A stretch of 64,000 nt of DNA from Megamerina dolium (Eukaryota; Arthropoda; Insecta; Diptera; Megamerinidae), in contig OY978526.1 in the NCBI GenBank assembly GCA_963854835.1, positions 69,226,418 to 69,290,417 on the forward strand. The letters are read 5' to 3'. Each line of letters starts with the position of its first letter. Position 1 is the stretch's first letter. Shown here piece by piece: positions 30,845-44,745 of the stretch. A program made the translations under genes and the position numbers. A model generated the notes under the pieces. That model saw only the letters and a list, made by a program, of their open reading frames with translations, searched no databases and was not told the origin of the DNA.

Positions 30845-31793
30845 AAAATGGTCCTATCGAGCGTACTGTGTTAAAGATTGATGCCTGTGCTTAACAACCT
30901 GATTAGATCTTATCAGTGTGGCTTCGGACCTGGTAAATCTGCCATCGGCAAGATTTATATATAAATCCTGAAGAAGACCCAAGATAAACAGATCGACACA
31001 CAATCCATTTTTAGATTATAAAGCCACGTTCGAGAGTCCGGTAAGGGATTACCTCTAAACAACAATGTCTGAGTTCGGTATTCCTGCGAAGCTCATTCGT
31101 CTGTGCAGAATTACACTGTATAAATCCCGTTGTACACTGAAAATTGGGAAAGATCTCTCCACGTAGTTTAATAGCGAACGAAGTTTTAGACAAGGCCATT
31201 CGTTATCGTCCGAATCCTTCAATTTTATTTTGGAGAAAACAATACGAGCTGCTGATCTATGATAGAATGGCAATATCTTCAACATCAAATCAAAGCGAAT
31301 GCTGGTTATAGTGAAATAATCAGCATGGGCACACGAGAAGTCAGTGCAGCATTCTCAGAGTTGGAAAGAAAGTCGCGTCGAATGGGTTTTACAGTGACCA
31401 AGAGCAAGACAAATTACCTAGTGTCAGCAAACAAGGAGTCCCAACGTCTTGTACAGCACGTCACTGTTGACAACTACGCTTTTGAAGTGGTGAAGAACTT
31501 TGTCTATCTGGGAACCAACATTAATACCTGTAATGACATCACCCCGGAGATATTGCGAAAGATCACTCTTACTACCAGGTTGCACTTTGGGCTAAGTAAG
31601 CAATCTAGCCCTCTCTCGAGAAACGAAAACCACACTTTACAAGTCTCTCATCATGCCTGTCCGTACATATGGCACCGAAGCTTGAACAATTTCCACCTCA
31701 GATGAGAGAATGCTCTAATTCCTCGAAAGAAAAGTCCTACGCAAGATCTTTGAACCTATTTCCGTTGGTGACAAGTATCGAATAAAGGTACAA
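30845..31793 (+). mobile_element. LINE-A remnant, plus strand, RT part
   Basis: This is a decayed plus-strand copy of the LINE-A RT from about CERLKPMLSNLI (30845) to RIRYN (31793). The clearest segment is 31322-31590, encoding TREVSAAFSELERKSRRMGF and then NYLVSANKESQRL, VTVDNYAFEVVKNFVYLGTN. Many frame breaks are present and the YADD region is gone (FNQ/YSEIIS at its place). Both ends are cut, and the right end meets the presumed R1-clade 3' UTR. Confidence 0.85.
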
Positions 31794-34544
31794 TGAAAGG
31801 TCAGGTGGTTTAACGTGGATGGCTACCAGTTTTGATTTTACACCACAGTGCTTTATAAACACAGCGTATCAAATTAAGCGTTGATAAGCGCCCCGAAGGA
31901 CTAGAGACAAACGACTACTAGCCCTATGGTACCAATTCGGGGCACGAGAATATTCCTTGGTAAGGATCGAGGCCCATCTTAAACCTTTGCTGGACTATAG
32001 AGTCCAACACCTGGTTAAGAATGCAACTCCACACCGAGTATCGGCTCTACCTGCGTACCTTTGGGTATAAACCACAGCCACCCCAAAGTTCCCCGAAGGG
32101 CCATTTCCAACGCTCAAGTTGGAAACGGGCTCCTAATCCCCATGGTACCAGATTAAAGCCTCCTGCCTAGCTTCAACACAACGACAAAACATAACAACAT
32201 AAAACAAGTACAACGGAGCAAAAACAAAAGAAGAAACATCCCAATACACGTCAAAGGAAAAAATAAAACAAAAATAACTCCCATGTCGGCAAGGCCGGTA
32301 GAGGTTTTTGGTTTTTCAACAGAATAGCTGTGCCTCGACTAACAGCCGAAGCGCCACTGCTGACACCGCACCCCCCTATTGCATCAACAACGAAATTAAA
32401 CAATACGTAAATGAATACAACGAAGATAATGAAAAACGATAACGGCGATAATGTCGAACGACGAACGACGAACCAACAATGACACTGCTTACTACGGAGA
32501 ATGGCAAAGGACATCGACATTTTCTCCCCCGCAAACATCCATCGCTCACTCATCAGTACCCCAAAAAGAAAACAAACACATAGACAAGCGCATACGCCGC
32601 TTAAACACTAAATTTGCAAATTCACTCATTGCAGCAACAGAGTCACTTGACAAACAATACACCACTAACATTCAAACGCCCATCGCTATGTGTAATCCCC
32701 ATCCTTTCAAGACTACGAAAGTCATCATAGATGGGGCAATCACATAGGATGTGCGCCCAGTCCTCCAACTCGGCCACACAAACACATCCCCCACAGTCAT
32801 TCAGGCGCCTTTACAATTTAGAAACGCATTTAATGGGCCATGGCCCGTCAGCAGAAACCCCATTAACCTTTTTAATGAATTCATAAGTAACATGTCTGGT
32901 GGAGGTACTGTCCCACCACGCTTGCCATTTTGATAACACACATTCACGTACGATCCTCTTACTCTCAAGATAGCCGCGCTCAACATCCGAACTGGTTATC
33001 CATTCATACTGCAGCAGAAGTAGATTCATAACCCTCCTAATTCTGAACATAATAGCCCGTTCAATGACTAGTAAGTCCAGAGAAGGGACACCCATCAACA
33101 CCTGCATTGCGTCCGTGGCCACCGTGCGGCACACCGACAAACAGGCCAGAAGCATCACACGCTGACACGAAAGCAAACGTACCCTGGCACCAGACCGGAT
33201 GACCGTTTCGTACGACACCGACGACCTATAAGTAGCACAGGCTATCAACAGACCGCGGTAAATGATACAAACCGTCCTCCGGCTGAGGCCCCAATCACAC
33301 CTCAGAATCCGGCGTACTCGCCCGACAACATTAAACATACGCTCTTTCATTTTGACCAAATGAGTCATAAAACTCATTCGTTCATCCATTCTCAATCCCA
33401 AATATGTTTTATCTGTCACATATTTGAGATGACTTCCATTCAATCGAACATCGGTGGCCAAAACGCCGACAACCTACCCTTAAGCAGCATTATCACCATC
33501 TTGTCCACCCCAACATTAGACCCCCAAGTATTAAAAAACTCGAGCAGTTGTTCCCCAGATCTCTCTAGTGCGCATCTGGATTGGCCTTCCAGTAACAGTA
33601 AAAGGCCATCAGCATACGCACAAAACTTACACAATGGCTTGAGCTGTCATAGCAGGGTATCAAGCATGAGGATCCAAATAAATGGACCACATATTGAACC
33701 CTGCGGATAGCCACGAATCACACTAATGTTAACACGATCATTCATACCTTTTCCACAAGCTAACTTCCTGACAGTCATGCTCAATCAATCGTTCAATCAC
33801 GCGCAGGTAATCAAACTCACCCTTAAAATCAACAAACACACCAAGTGCATACTTGCTCGCGCTATCACGCATGGCCTTTTTAACATACATCCTAACATTC
33901 TCAACACTACGACCCATTCGAAACCCAAACTGCCTATCCGAAAGCTGATCGATTTCCTGAAGCCGTTCCACCATGACCCTTTCCAGTACCTTGCCAAGCA
34001 CCTGTAAAAGACTGATGCCCCGATAAGACCTAGTATTACTCCGTACCTTATCAAGAGACTTCAGGAGAACTACCACCCTAGCAATTTTCCACTCACGTGG
34101 AAAAATTCTCTCCCAAATGCACTTATCATAAATGACCTCCAGATACTCTGGAATGGCCTTCCAGAGAGACTTGCACATCTCACCTGTCAACCCATCCATA
34201 CCCGGAGACCGCTTAGACCTAACCAGGACAAAGATACCCCAATTCCCCGACATCTATAGGAGGAATCGGCCTCTCCACAAGAGGACGCACCGGGTCCACC
34301 GCCCTAGGAAAAACTTCACTCAAGAGAACATTCACACAATCCCTCCATGTTGACCATGTATCATCGCCAACACGGAGGGCACACACATCCACTGTTTTCT
34401 TGCCCAGAAAAATTTTCATAACTTTACCCCACGGATCATCTCTATTGTCCCTAACAAATTTTAGCCACTCATCCTCCTTCACACGCACAATTATCTCCTT
34501 ACACTCTTTCATACCCCTACAAAACTCCATTCTGCACTTGGATA
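31794..34544 (-). mobile_element. R1-clade LINE remnant (copy 2, shown across the unit boundary)
   Basis: This is the same element as 1-2690. Here its presumed 3' UTR is seen continuing back to the LINE-A breakpoint at about 31794, which is the same in both units. Amino acid differences from copy 1 include Asp to Glu (SSDVERGY) and Leu to Arg (VRRILRC). The YADG box is unchanged. Frame breaks are as in copy 1. Confidence 0.8.
32451..34530 (-). pseudogene. R1-clade ORF2 reverse transcriptase, broken (copy 2)
   Basis: It is the counterpart of 597-2676, with the same frame breaks and the same YADG in place of YADD. Confidence 0.8.
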
Positions 34545-35399
34545 CATTCTCAGATCCAACCAGTTATCGGGCCACCAAATTCTCAGAATTGTCCGTAGGC
34601 ATCTGTTTACAAATATCTGCAGCTTATTAGTTGTTTCTCTGGACACCAGCCATGTTTCGGAGCCGTATAGCAGAATTGTCTTTACGTTGGACTTGAAGAG
34701 TGGTTTTTTGTGGCTTTGCTTAATTCGCAAAAGAGCCCCTTGCCTTCCATATCCTCGAGTCAATATCACATTTGGTTCCTCCATCATGTGAAATTAGACT
34801 GCCCAGATATGTGAACTGGGAAACTTCTTTAATATCCTCATTATAAACTTTAAATGATGTTGGTGGGGTGTTGATGTTCAAAGCTCTTGTCTTGCCATCG
34901 TTAATCTTTAGGCCGACATTGCTGCCTGAGCATCAATTTTAGTTTGCATGTGGTTCTTCTAGCTGGAAAATAGAACGATGCTTAAAGATGCTGCATATTA
35001 ATAGGCTGCCACAAAATACCTTTACCAGGTTTCACGCCAACCGCCGAATTTAAAACATCGTCAATGACGATAAGAAATAGTAAGGGCGATAGAATGTATC
35101 CTTGCCGAACTCCTGCAGTGGGATTTATTGGATTTGATAGTACTCCATCATGCAGGACTCTACATTGGAATGCCATATATTGTGTTCAAATAAGTCTGCA
35201 TAGCTTATTTGTATACCCATTCGGCTTAAAGCATACCAGATATTCTCATGACGCAGTCGGTCGAATGCTTTTCAATGTCAACAATATCATATGCAACGGT
35301 TCCTGTAGTTCGTTTACCTGCTCAGCTATGATACGTAGAGTGGCTATGTGATCTATACACGATCTATTTTGTCTAAAGTCTATTTGGAGTGAATTTCGC
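34544..35399 (-). mobile_element. RTE-like LINE remnant (copy 2)
   Basis: It is the counterpart of 2690-3545. The only difference noticed is the base equivalent to A3007, which is T here. Confidence 0.65.
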
Positions 35400-35528
35400 T
35401 TCATTGCTTGCAAACACAATTGAGTCATAGCTTGGATCTTTTAGTGCAACATTTGCCATATAAGTCAACATTGAACTTAGCTCATTTTCCAGTAATATTG
35501 CTTGAACGAAACTTATTAAAGCGAACAT
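35394..35528 (-). pseudogene. Ionotropic receptor N-terminal fragment (copy 2)
   Basis: It is identical to 3540-3674: an IR2-like start of about 44 residues fused to the LINE remnant. Confidence 0.8.
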
Positions 35529-35885
35529 TGTTGAACGACTCTCTATTTGCTTGACAAAAATAAAACTAATGAAGAATATTGCTACTTAAATTCTCAATTA
35601 GTGTTATGCACATGGTCCCTTGTGGTTGGTAATTTTTTTATTGCACTTAATTGTGCATTTACATTAAGGAATGATATGAATTCTTAATTGATACGATACT
35701 GTGGAATTAGGAAATTAATATCACATCTACCTCCCATAGAAACATTACTATTGAGCTCAAATGTATCAGACCATTTTCAGCAAAAAATTAACATAATCGA
35801 AAATATTGCATAGTAATAGTATAAAAACCAAGCCTGTCTTCCATACAAAAGTATGTTTCAGTTTGCGTTTCCGTTTGGTTTTTGC

Positions 35886-35962
35886 TCAGGTGGAATCATC
35901 GGTCCGTACTTCTTCCAAACGAAGCTGATGGCGCCGTCTCTGTCAATGAACGCACCCGAAAA
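35886..35962 (+). pseudogene. Mariner transposase scrap (copy 2)
   Basis: It is the counterpart of 4032-4108, with no difference seen. Confidence 0.65.
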
Positions 35963-35966
35963 TAGT

Positions 35967-36526
35967 TTCGTCAATTAGAAATTCCCAGCATGTTCATGTT
36001 CTCTACTGGAGGTTAGGTCCGCCCTTCTGCGGTGCCCACCAGCAAGTTCTGAATAGAAGACCTTCTTAGCTAAGCTTCTAGAAGAACTCTGTGACTCTCT
36101 TTTAATACTTCTAATTTAACAAACCAACAGTACAGGAAGAGAAGGTCGGCCTAGGGGCCCTTCGGGGCTTGTAACTGCCACATATTTATTTAATTCGGTT
36201 TTATTTAGCTGAGGTGTTTTCCTCCAATCGCTAGGCATAACCCATAGGCCCAAAGATTTTGCGTAGAACTTTTTCCTCGAAAACTCCGAGCATTCTCTCA
36301 TCTGAGATGGTAATTGGCCTCGATGCCATATGTATATGAAGAGAGGCGTGGTGAAAAACTTGTAGAGTGTCGCTTGCGTTCGACTTCTCAATAGCTTACT
36401 TAGCCCAGACTAATACCTGTTAGCATGATTGATCTTTCGCAAAATCTCATTATTTGTGTAATGCTGGCTCAAAATAAACAAAGTCCTTCATTACTTCAAA
36501 AGCGTAGTTATCAACAGTGACGTGAC
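35967..36526 (-). mobile_element. LINE-A 3' remnant with nested SINE tail (copy 2)
   Basis: It is the counterpart of 4113-4672. The SINE fragment is at 36072-36195. One substitution is seen (C4617 is A here). Confidence 0.75.
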
Positions 36527-36881
36527 CTACACTTGAGGAATCAAATATTTACAAAAATCCCTACTGGGTACACATATTCGATCTATAAGTTGTACATTTG
36601 ACAAAATTTCGTCATTATATTTTTAATATTTTCGCTTTTGCATTTTGATACGATCATTACTTAAGGTACATAATTGCACAATTAAGTGCAATCAGAATAT
36701 TATGATACCAATCCCAAAGGAATGTGTCCATACTGCTAATAGAGCACTTAAAAGTTTCATTTTACTCAAGGCTATTTTTGACACATACTCGTTTACAATA
36801 AAAAAATTTTTTTACTCGTTTACAATGCTCGCTTTAATAAGTTCAAGTAGTATTACTCGAAAAGGAGCTAATTTCAATACA

Positions 36882-37743
36882 ATCAAACAATCAAAAGATA
36901 GCGTGAAGATGGAACAAGGACATAATCCTTGTTCATCAAGTGGACCACGCGAAACCAGACCAAGGTCTGTTAGAGGATATGAGCCCTATAGCTGATACCT
37001 CTGGGGGTCAACCACAAGTGATACGGGCACTGCGACCAAACGAGATCTTTTGTACCCAAGCGCGTTTACGACACTAGAATCTCCTCTACCTTTTTAATGA
37101 AGGATAGAATTGATTTTGTCAAACTTTTGATGATTGAAAGTGGTGTTGGGAAACTCATCTGAAAGTGTTTGAGGCGTAGTCTGGCCAGGGCCGGACATTC
37201 GCAAAGAATGTGGATTGATGTTTCATCCTCCTCCAGACGGAGTCTACACTTCGTGTCAGAGGATAGTCCCATTTTGTGAAGGTGGTATTTTAACCAATTA
37301 TGTCCTGAGAGATAGCCGGTTATTAGCCGTAGGTTTGTTCTACTAAGACTAATTCTGTGAAAAGCTGCATTAAAGCTGATGAGAGAGGTATTGGTCATGG
37401 TAATGATTTTCTATCATAGCTTTGGTCGATGCCCAGCTTATACCGCAGAAAGGCTCCGGGCCCGTCAGTGGAGAAGTCGAGCCAGGTCTCGCCAGCTCGT
37501 CCGCCATTTCATTGCTCTTAATTCCATAGTGCCCCGGTACCCAACATAATTTGACCTTGTTTCGCATAAAGAGTTTTTGTAGGATATGGAAGCATTCAGT
37601 GACTAGTTTTGCGGAGAACTCCCAAGAGGAGAGAGATTTGATGGCAACTTGGCTATCTGAGCAAATAAGAATGCGGAGCGCTTTGGCATGTATATGACGT
37701 GCACAAAATTCTATGGCATGTATTTCCATTTGGAAGTTCAATA
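36882..37743 (-). mobile_element. RNase H-bearing LINE 3' end (copy 2)
   Basis: It is the counterpart of 5029-5890. The RNase H frames are identical. The 3' UTR (36882-37065) carries several of the substitutions that distinguish the copies, including one in the terminal repeat. Confidence 0.75.
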
Positions 37744-37753
37744 CTAACTTAAC

Positions 37754-39473
37754 ACCTGAAAGTCAGAGCAATAAGGCTCGATTCGAATCATACTACACTT
37801 TTTCCTGATCATACCGAAAATATATTTGGTTCTCCACTTAAGATTGGTATAATTGACAGGTCACCTAGGTCTTATATGCATAAAGAAGTCAGTGGAAATA
37901 TAGTGTTGGATGGTTATGTTGCAAGTTTTTTATGCAAAACGACGTAATGCCACGATAAATTATCCTCTAAGCACCGAAGTCGCTCCTAAAATTAGTAGAG
38001 AAGTGGTACTAAAATTTGTTCAAAATGGGACTATCGATACGGTCGCTCTTACCATGAGTGCTAGTGATATAATTAGCACGTCTTATACTAATTTGTTTGA
38101 GATTAATGATATTTGCATTATGGTACCAATTGAAAAATTCATACCGCGCTATTTAATATATTTTGTCATATTTGATTACGCTACAATATGTCTGATATCT
38201 CTTGCAATGCTGATGGCATCTCTTGCTTTGGTTTTGGCATTTCGCTTGAAAGGTCGCAGAATAAGTTGGTTTAAGACTTTTCTCAATTTCTTGGCGGGCT
38301 TTTTGGGTCAAACGTTCACTATGGAGCCCAATTTCGTTGGAATTCGAAGTATGATTTATATAATAGTTTGTATAGCGGCAATTATATTCAACACAGCATA
38401 CATTGCATACCTGCAAACTTTCAATACAAGTCTGCCAACCTATAAAGGAATTCGAACCCTGGAGGATATTCAAAACTCTCCAGTTAGAATGGCTTTCGCT
38501 CGAGAGGAATTGTATGTGCTTGATCAGCTTAATGTGCGTGTACCATTACGTAACAACCTATTTATACTTGATACACTCGGGGAATATGTGGAGGTACGAC
38601 GTTCAATGGATAATCGCTATGCGCACCCGGCGACAACAACTGATTGGTGTTATTATATGGAACTGCAAAAATTCTACAATACACCTCTATTTCATTTAAC
38701 CGATTTTTGTATATCAACTAGGAAGCCATATTTCTTAGTTCTAGAGCAGTATTCATTCTATCAGATATCCATGAATTCATTGTTGTCTCAAGTCAAACAG
38801 GCCGGATTAATTAACTTCTGGGAGAAACTTTCATTTGTGAAACTGCGACAATCACAAGGAGCATCAGTTAAGCTTACAACCATCGCTAACAATGATAAAC
38901 CACTTAGTGTAGAGGATATTTCTCTTGTATTGATCGGATTTGGGGTGCCATAGCTCAGTGGTTAGTGTGTTCGCCTTCTGATCTGTAGGTCGTGGTTCAA
39001 TACCCGGCTGATGCATAACAAATTTTATATCGAAAAGATTTTTCTTTCGAATGGTACCCACCTGTCGGCAAGCAATTGGCAATTCTTCCGACAGTAACAA
39101 CTTGCCATGAAAAAGCTTCTAAAAAGAACTCTGTGACAAAGCTCAGAAAAAGTGATGTCACAAGTGTTCTGCCGTTCGGAACCGGCTAAAATAAGTAGGT
39201 CCATTCTAATACTGTCCAAAATTTAAGACGCACAACAGTAATAGAAGAGAAGCTCGGCCAATGAGCCCTTTGGGGCTTTAAGTGCCACATATTTATTATT
39301 TTTTTTTTTTTTTTATCGGATTTGTAATCGTTAGTGGTTGCTCATGTTGTGTTTTCCTCATAGAAATGCATTGGATACGTTGCCGATATATATTGGATTA
39401 TATTTTGCACAAGAAGCAGAATATTAGGCGGGATCTGAGGAGAGCCTTTGGGAAAAAAAGTACATTAAAATAG
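37754..39473 (+). pseudogene. Ionotropic receptor pseudogene psi1, SINE-split (copy 2)
   Basis: It is the counterpart of 5901-7619, with the same 5' loss, the same frameshift after DGYVASF, an identical 347-codon open segment, the same SINE, and M3 resuming after it to a stop at 39471-39473. Confidence 0.9.
38930..39324 (+). mobile_element. tRNA-derived SINE (copy 2)
   Basis: It is the counterpart of 7077-7470. The left target duplication is TTGATCGGATTTG (38930-38942). The right one is TTTATCGGATTTG (39312-39324), a G to T change, and the T run is one or two bases longer. Confidence 0.9.
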
Positions 39474-39945
39474 GAAGCAATGCTTTTGTACAAGACTTTT
39501 TGAAGCCCTGTGCTTCAAATAGGAATTACGTAGTTAGTTGAAGTAGTCAGTAATTTTTGTAAAAATGTAAAAGTTGAAGCTATCAAAGAAATCATGCTAG
39601 CAGAAGATTAATTTGACCTAGATTCTTTGGTTTATATTTTATGTACAAGTTTTCATAGTTTTATTTATAAGGCATGAAAAGAAGATATCATGGGGAAAAA
39701 TTAAATGGAAATAAATATTTGCTTTACTGAAATGTTCTCGTTATTGTTGTTATTGTTCTTATTAGCGGAGTAAAAAATCAAGGATTATACGTGAACATAT
39801 ATGGGCAATATGAGATTTTTTAAAAGAAATCAGTTCAGTATCGTAAATTCCAGTGTACGAATTGGTTTTGCAGGTAATCCTCAATCGTGCTGATAACATC
39901 TTAGTGTTGTTGGCTCTGCATTTTTTTAAGACTGTTCCTCTTTAA

Positions 39946-41083
39946 TATTACTTACTAACATATGGGGCCATTACAACCGAAAATCGATTTAAACCGACTC
40001 TAGCTGGCTTTACCAGCCAACTCTTTCCTTCGCTAGCTTAAAGCCAGTTTAGAATTCCAAGTGTCGTCAAGTTCTCCAGCACTTGATCTTTCCACCGGAG
40101 GTTAGGTCTTCCTCTTCTGCGTCGTCCTCCAGCGGGTTACGAATATAACACCTTCTTAGCAGGAGCGTTTTCTTCTATTCGCTCGACATGACCTAGCCAG
40201 CGCAGCCGCTGGATTTTGATGCGCTTTACCATGTTAGCGTCGGCATATAGCTCAGACACCCAACTGTTGTACCTTATTCGATACTCGCCACCAACGCAAA
40301 TAGGTCCAAAGATCTTGCGTAGAATTTTTCTCTCGAAAACTCCAAGTATTCTCTCATCCGTGGTGGAAATTGTCCAGGCTTCTGCGCCATATCTTAGGAC
40401 AGGAATAATGAGGGACTTGTAGAGTGTGATTTTCGATCTTCGAAAGAGGGCTCGGCTTCTCAATTGCTTACTCAGTCCAAAGTAGCACCTGTTAACAATA
40501 GTGATCCTTCGTAATATTTCCTGGCTGACGTAATTACTCGTGTTAATGCTGGTTCCAAGTTAGACAAAATCCTTCACTACTTCAAAAACGTAGTAAAGAA
40601 TAGTAACGTGCTGTCCAAGACACTGGCACTCGTTATTTTTTGACACTAGATACTTCGTCTTGCCATCATTCCCCGTAAGACGAAGTTAACGCAACCCTGT
40701 TTCCAACCCCGAGAATGCAACACTGACTACTTGCGTGTTCATACCGATTATGTCGATATCACTACCACAGGCTAATAGCACGACAATTTTGTTGAAGATA
40801 GTGCCATTATGTCGTAGATCAGCAGCTCATATTAATTTATCCATAATAAGATTGAAGAAGTCGCACGATAACGAATCACCTTGCCTGAAACCCCGTTTGG
40901 CATGAAATGGCGGGGAGAGGTACTTCCCAATTTTCACTGCACAACGGGAGTTATACAGTGTCTTTCTGCAATAACGAATAATCTGCGCAGCAGTAGCGAA
41001 CTCAATCACTCTTGTGTAGAGGTAATCCCTTACCGGTCTGTCGAAAACGGCTTTATAATCAACAAATATATGGTGTCTGTCGG
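39946..41083 (-). mobile_element. LINE-A remnant, RT C-terminal half (copy 2)
   Basis: It is the counterpart of 8092-9229, with no difference seen in its coding pieces. Confidence 0.85.
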
Positions 41084-41126
41084 CACTACAAAGTAGTGGA
41101 AATAATAGAAAAAGATGGATATTCGA

Positions 41127-41202
<76 letters not shown>
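41084..41202. repeat. (TA)n microsatellite with repeat arm (copy 2)
   Basis: It is the counterpart of 9230-9360 with a TA tract 12 bp shorter. The related arm without long TA is at 41648-41760. Confidence 0.85.
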
Positions 41203-41205
<3 letters not shown>

Positions 41206-42477
41206 CATAGATTGACTGAATTTCTTTTAAATTGAGATAGCTGCAGCTTCTGCAATCTTCTGTCTAGAACAATCATAATTAACACTTAGGTTAATATGGT
41301 AGTTGTACATAATCTGGCAAAAAATCAACATGACACGCCACTTCTTAATGGGGCTACCATACAAAGTTGCGAAAATTTTAAAAAATTTAAACCGCTATAA
41401 CTTACGAACTATTCAACGTATTTCAAACGAATTTAAGGTGTGGATTAATATTGGAAAATTAATTGGATTTACAAGAAAGAGGTAAGCTACGCCAACTTTT
41501 TATATAGCTCCCACACTAAGTCTCGGAATTATCTTCAAAACCTCCTTTAAATTATCCCTTTTAGAACTCTCATAACATACAAGGTACTTCGACAAAGTCA
41601 GCCATATTTCGGGTGTAAATTAGTAGTATATGCAAAAATTGTTTTTCAAAAAGTGGAAATAAAAGAAAAAGATGGATATTCGAGTAAACTTTTTATATAT
41701 AAATCTACATATGCAGGGTATAATTTGGTCGGCCCCAGCAGACTGTAAGGTCATTTTTTATTTACACATATATAGATATTTGCAAAATTGTGTAAAATGA
41801 TATATCCGATCCTAAAAATAAGCGTGAGACAGACATACTATAATGAAAAAATATACATATTTATAAATCGATATATACTTGTGCATAATTGTCATTTTGA
41901 AATGTTGTCTTGTTGAACTCATTTCTTTCGAAAACACAAAAATGTTTATTGCTTAGGTAAATACCAATTCACGATTAAGTCTGTAAGACATCAAGTATGT
42001 ACGTACCTATGTCTAACTGGAAAAATGCCAACTTGTACAATTGAAGTAAAGTTAGTTTCGAAATACAATTATAGGGTTTCCAGGCATGGTGGTATAGTTT
42101 CTGTTATTAACTCTACACACATAGTCAATCAAATTGTTCTCGAATGGACGTTTTAGCCTATATGTACCTGTTGTACGCTTACCTGCTGCTATAATTATCA
42201 CTAGGAAAGCCATTTAACTACATATATACAAACACACTTCAAACATTTACTTCTTAAATTTATACATATATTTGTGATTCATTAACATTGTGATTGTAAT
42301 TGTGATTCATCATACTTTATGCTTTTGCCAAGGTGCCAAGGTGTACAATTTAACAAAGAGAATATTGTTTGATGCAGTATAGCACATTCATATTGAAAAG
42401 CCAATACTTATTTCTTTCCTTAAATTGTTGAATTTTTCCATTAAACCCATTTTTCTACACTTCGATTAAAGAAACGC

Positions 42478-44280
42478 TTAAATCACGGGCTCTTTCTTGC
42501 GTAAAATAATATTCCAAATGCAATGGCGATGTGCCCAATATATTTCTATAAGAAGAGCACTGATTGAGCAACCAATTGCTATTACAAATCCGATCAATAG
42601 AAAAGAAACATCCTCTAGACTAAGTGGTTTATCATCGTTGTCGATAGTTGTAAGCTTTATTGATGCTCGTTGCGATTTTCGAAGTTTCGCAAATGAACGT
42701 TTCTCCCAAAAGTTAATTAATCCGGCCTGTTTGGCTTGAGACAATAATGCATTCATTGATAATCGATAAAATGAATATTGCTCAAGTCCCAAGAAAAATG
42801 GATCACCAGTTGACATGCAAAAATCGGTTAAATGAAATAGACGTATATTGTAGAATTGTTGTAGTTCAGCATAATTACGCCAATTGGTTGCTACAATCGG
42901 GTATGCATACCGGTTATCCAAAGAACGTGTTAGATTTAAATATTCTTCAAGCGTGTCAAGTATTAAAAGGTTGTTTGCTAATGCTTCACGCACATTATAC
43001 CTATCAAGCATAAACAATTCCTCACGATCTATAGCCATTCTAATTGGCGACTCTTGGATATCTTGTAGAGTTCGAATTCTTTTATAAGTTGGTAGGCTTG
43101 TAATGAAGGTTTGCAAATATGCACTGTATGCCGTGTTGAAGATAATTGCTGCTATGCACACTATAATATAAAGCATAGTACGAATAGCAAAAAACTCAGA
43201 CTTCATAGTGAATGATTGACCCAAAAATCCAGACATTACATTGATATAAGTGCTTAGCCATCCAACTGTGCGTCTTTTTATGTGAAATACCACGATCAAT
43301 GCAAATGATGTCATCATGATTGCAATAAATATGAGACATATTGTAATATAGTCAAATATGATGAAATAGACTAAATAGCGTGGTATGGATTTTTCAATTG
43401 GTACCATAATACAAATATCATTAATCTCATACGAATTAGTGTAGGAGATATTATAACTGTTATTAACAGTAACGGTGATAGAAGCCGTATCAATAGTCCC
43501 ATTTGCGATTAATTTTCTGGTCAAGTCCCTACTAGCTCTAGGAGCAATTTCGCCACTCAGAGGGTAAAGTATAGTAGCATTATGTCTTTTTGCATATTCA
43601 CGTATAAAACTGGTAACATAACCATCCCATACAATATTACCATTGCTATCTTTATACATATACGATTTGAATGACCTATCAATTATGCCAATCTTAAGTG
43701 GAGCACCAAACATGTTTTCGGTATGATCAGGAAAAAGTGTAGTATGATTCGCAGCCAACCTCATTGCACTGATTTTAACGCGTGGAAATATTTGTATCCT
43801 ATAATAAAGATTTGTTTGCAACACCGATGACTTTACCAATATGACATCAACCATCTTCCATTTTACACAGAACTCTAAAATCTTCTCCACATATGCATCA
43901 TCTGCTGCAGCATCAACCAGGAGTATATAGCGACTTTGAACGTTTGACTGAGGGTTTTGCCACAGCATTTTCAGTAATGAATAATCGCTGTTTTCATGGT
44001 GGGACAATCTGACAATGGTAAAGAAATTTCTATTAAAATTCATTTCTGGTGAAAATGTGGTTTTATCGTTTATCAGAATTGTTGGAAGTCCCAATTTATC
44101 GTTTAAAGTTTTAAGTACATTGCCGGTCTCGAATAGATTACTGTATTGCGCTTCATTCGAAGCAAACACAATTGAGTTGTAGCTTTGATCCTTTAGTGCA
44201 ACTTCGGCAATATAAGTTAACATTAAACTTAGCTCATTTTCCAATAATATTGCTTGAAAGAAATTTATTAAAGCGAACAT
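42478..44280 (-). CDS. Divergent ionotropic receptor IR2, intact (copy 2)
   Basis: The 600-residue protein is identical to that of 10636-12438; domains and comments are given there. Identity over the whole frame implies either very recent duplication, gene conversion or assembly duplication. Confidence 0.92.
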   Translation of the reverse strand: MFALINFFQAILLENELSLMLTYIAEVALKDQSYNSIVFASNEAQYSNLFETGNVLKTLNDKLGLPTILINDKTTFSPEMNFNRNFFTIVRLSHHENSDYSLLKMLWQNPQSNVQSRYILLVDAAADDAYVEKILEFCVKWKMVDVILVKSSVLQTNLYYRIQIFPRVKISAMRLAANHTTLFPDHTENMFGAPLKIGIIDRSFKSYMYKDSNGNIVWDGYVTSFIREYAKRHNATILYPLSGEIAPRASRDLTRKLIANGTIDTASITVTVNNSYNISYTNSYEINDICIMVPIEKSIPRYLVYFIIFDYITICLIFIAIMMTSFALIVVFHIKRRTVGWLSTYINVMSGFLGQSFTMKSEFFAIRTMLYIIVCIAAIIFNTAYSAYLQTFITSLPTYKRIRTLQDIQESPIRMAIDREELFMLDRYNVREALANNLLILDTLEEYLNLTRSLDNRYAYPIVATNWRNYAELQQFYNIRLFHLTDFCMSTGDPFFLGLEQYSFYRLSMNALLSQAKQAGLINFWEKRSFAKLRKSQRASIKLTTIDNDDKPLSLEDVSFLLIGFVIAIGCSISALLIEIYWAHRHCIWNIILRKKEPVI

Positions 44281-44449
44281 TGTAAACGACTACGTGAGTA
44301 TATATCGATGACTAAAATGAAACCTACAATGTATATATAATATTCAATGTGGACAGTCCTCTGTTATTTGTAATTATTTTAATACACTTGAATTTAAATT
44401 TACATGAAATAATGATTTGATTAAAAATGCATAAATAAAAATATTAAAA

Positions 44450-44738
<289 letters not shown>

Positions 44739-44745
44739 CGATAAT

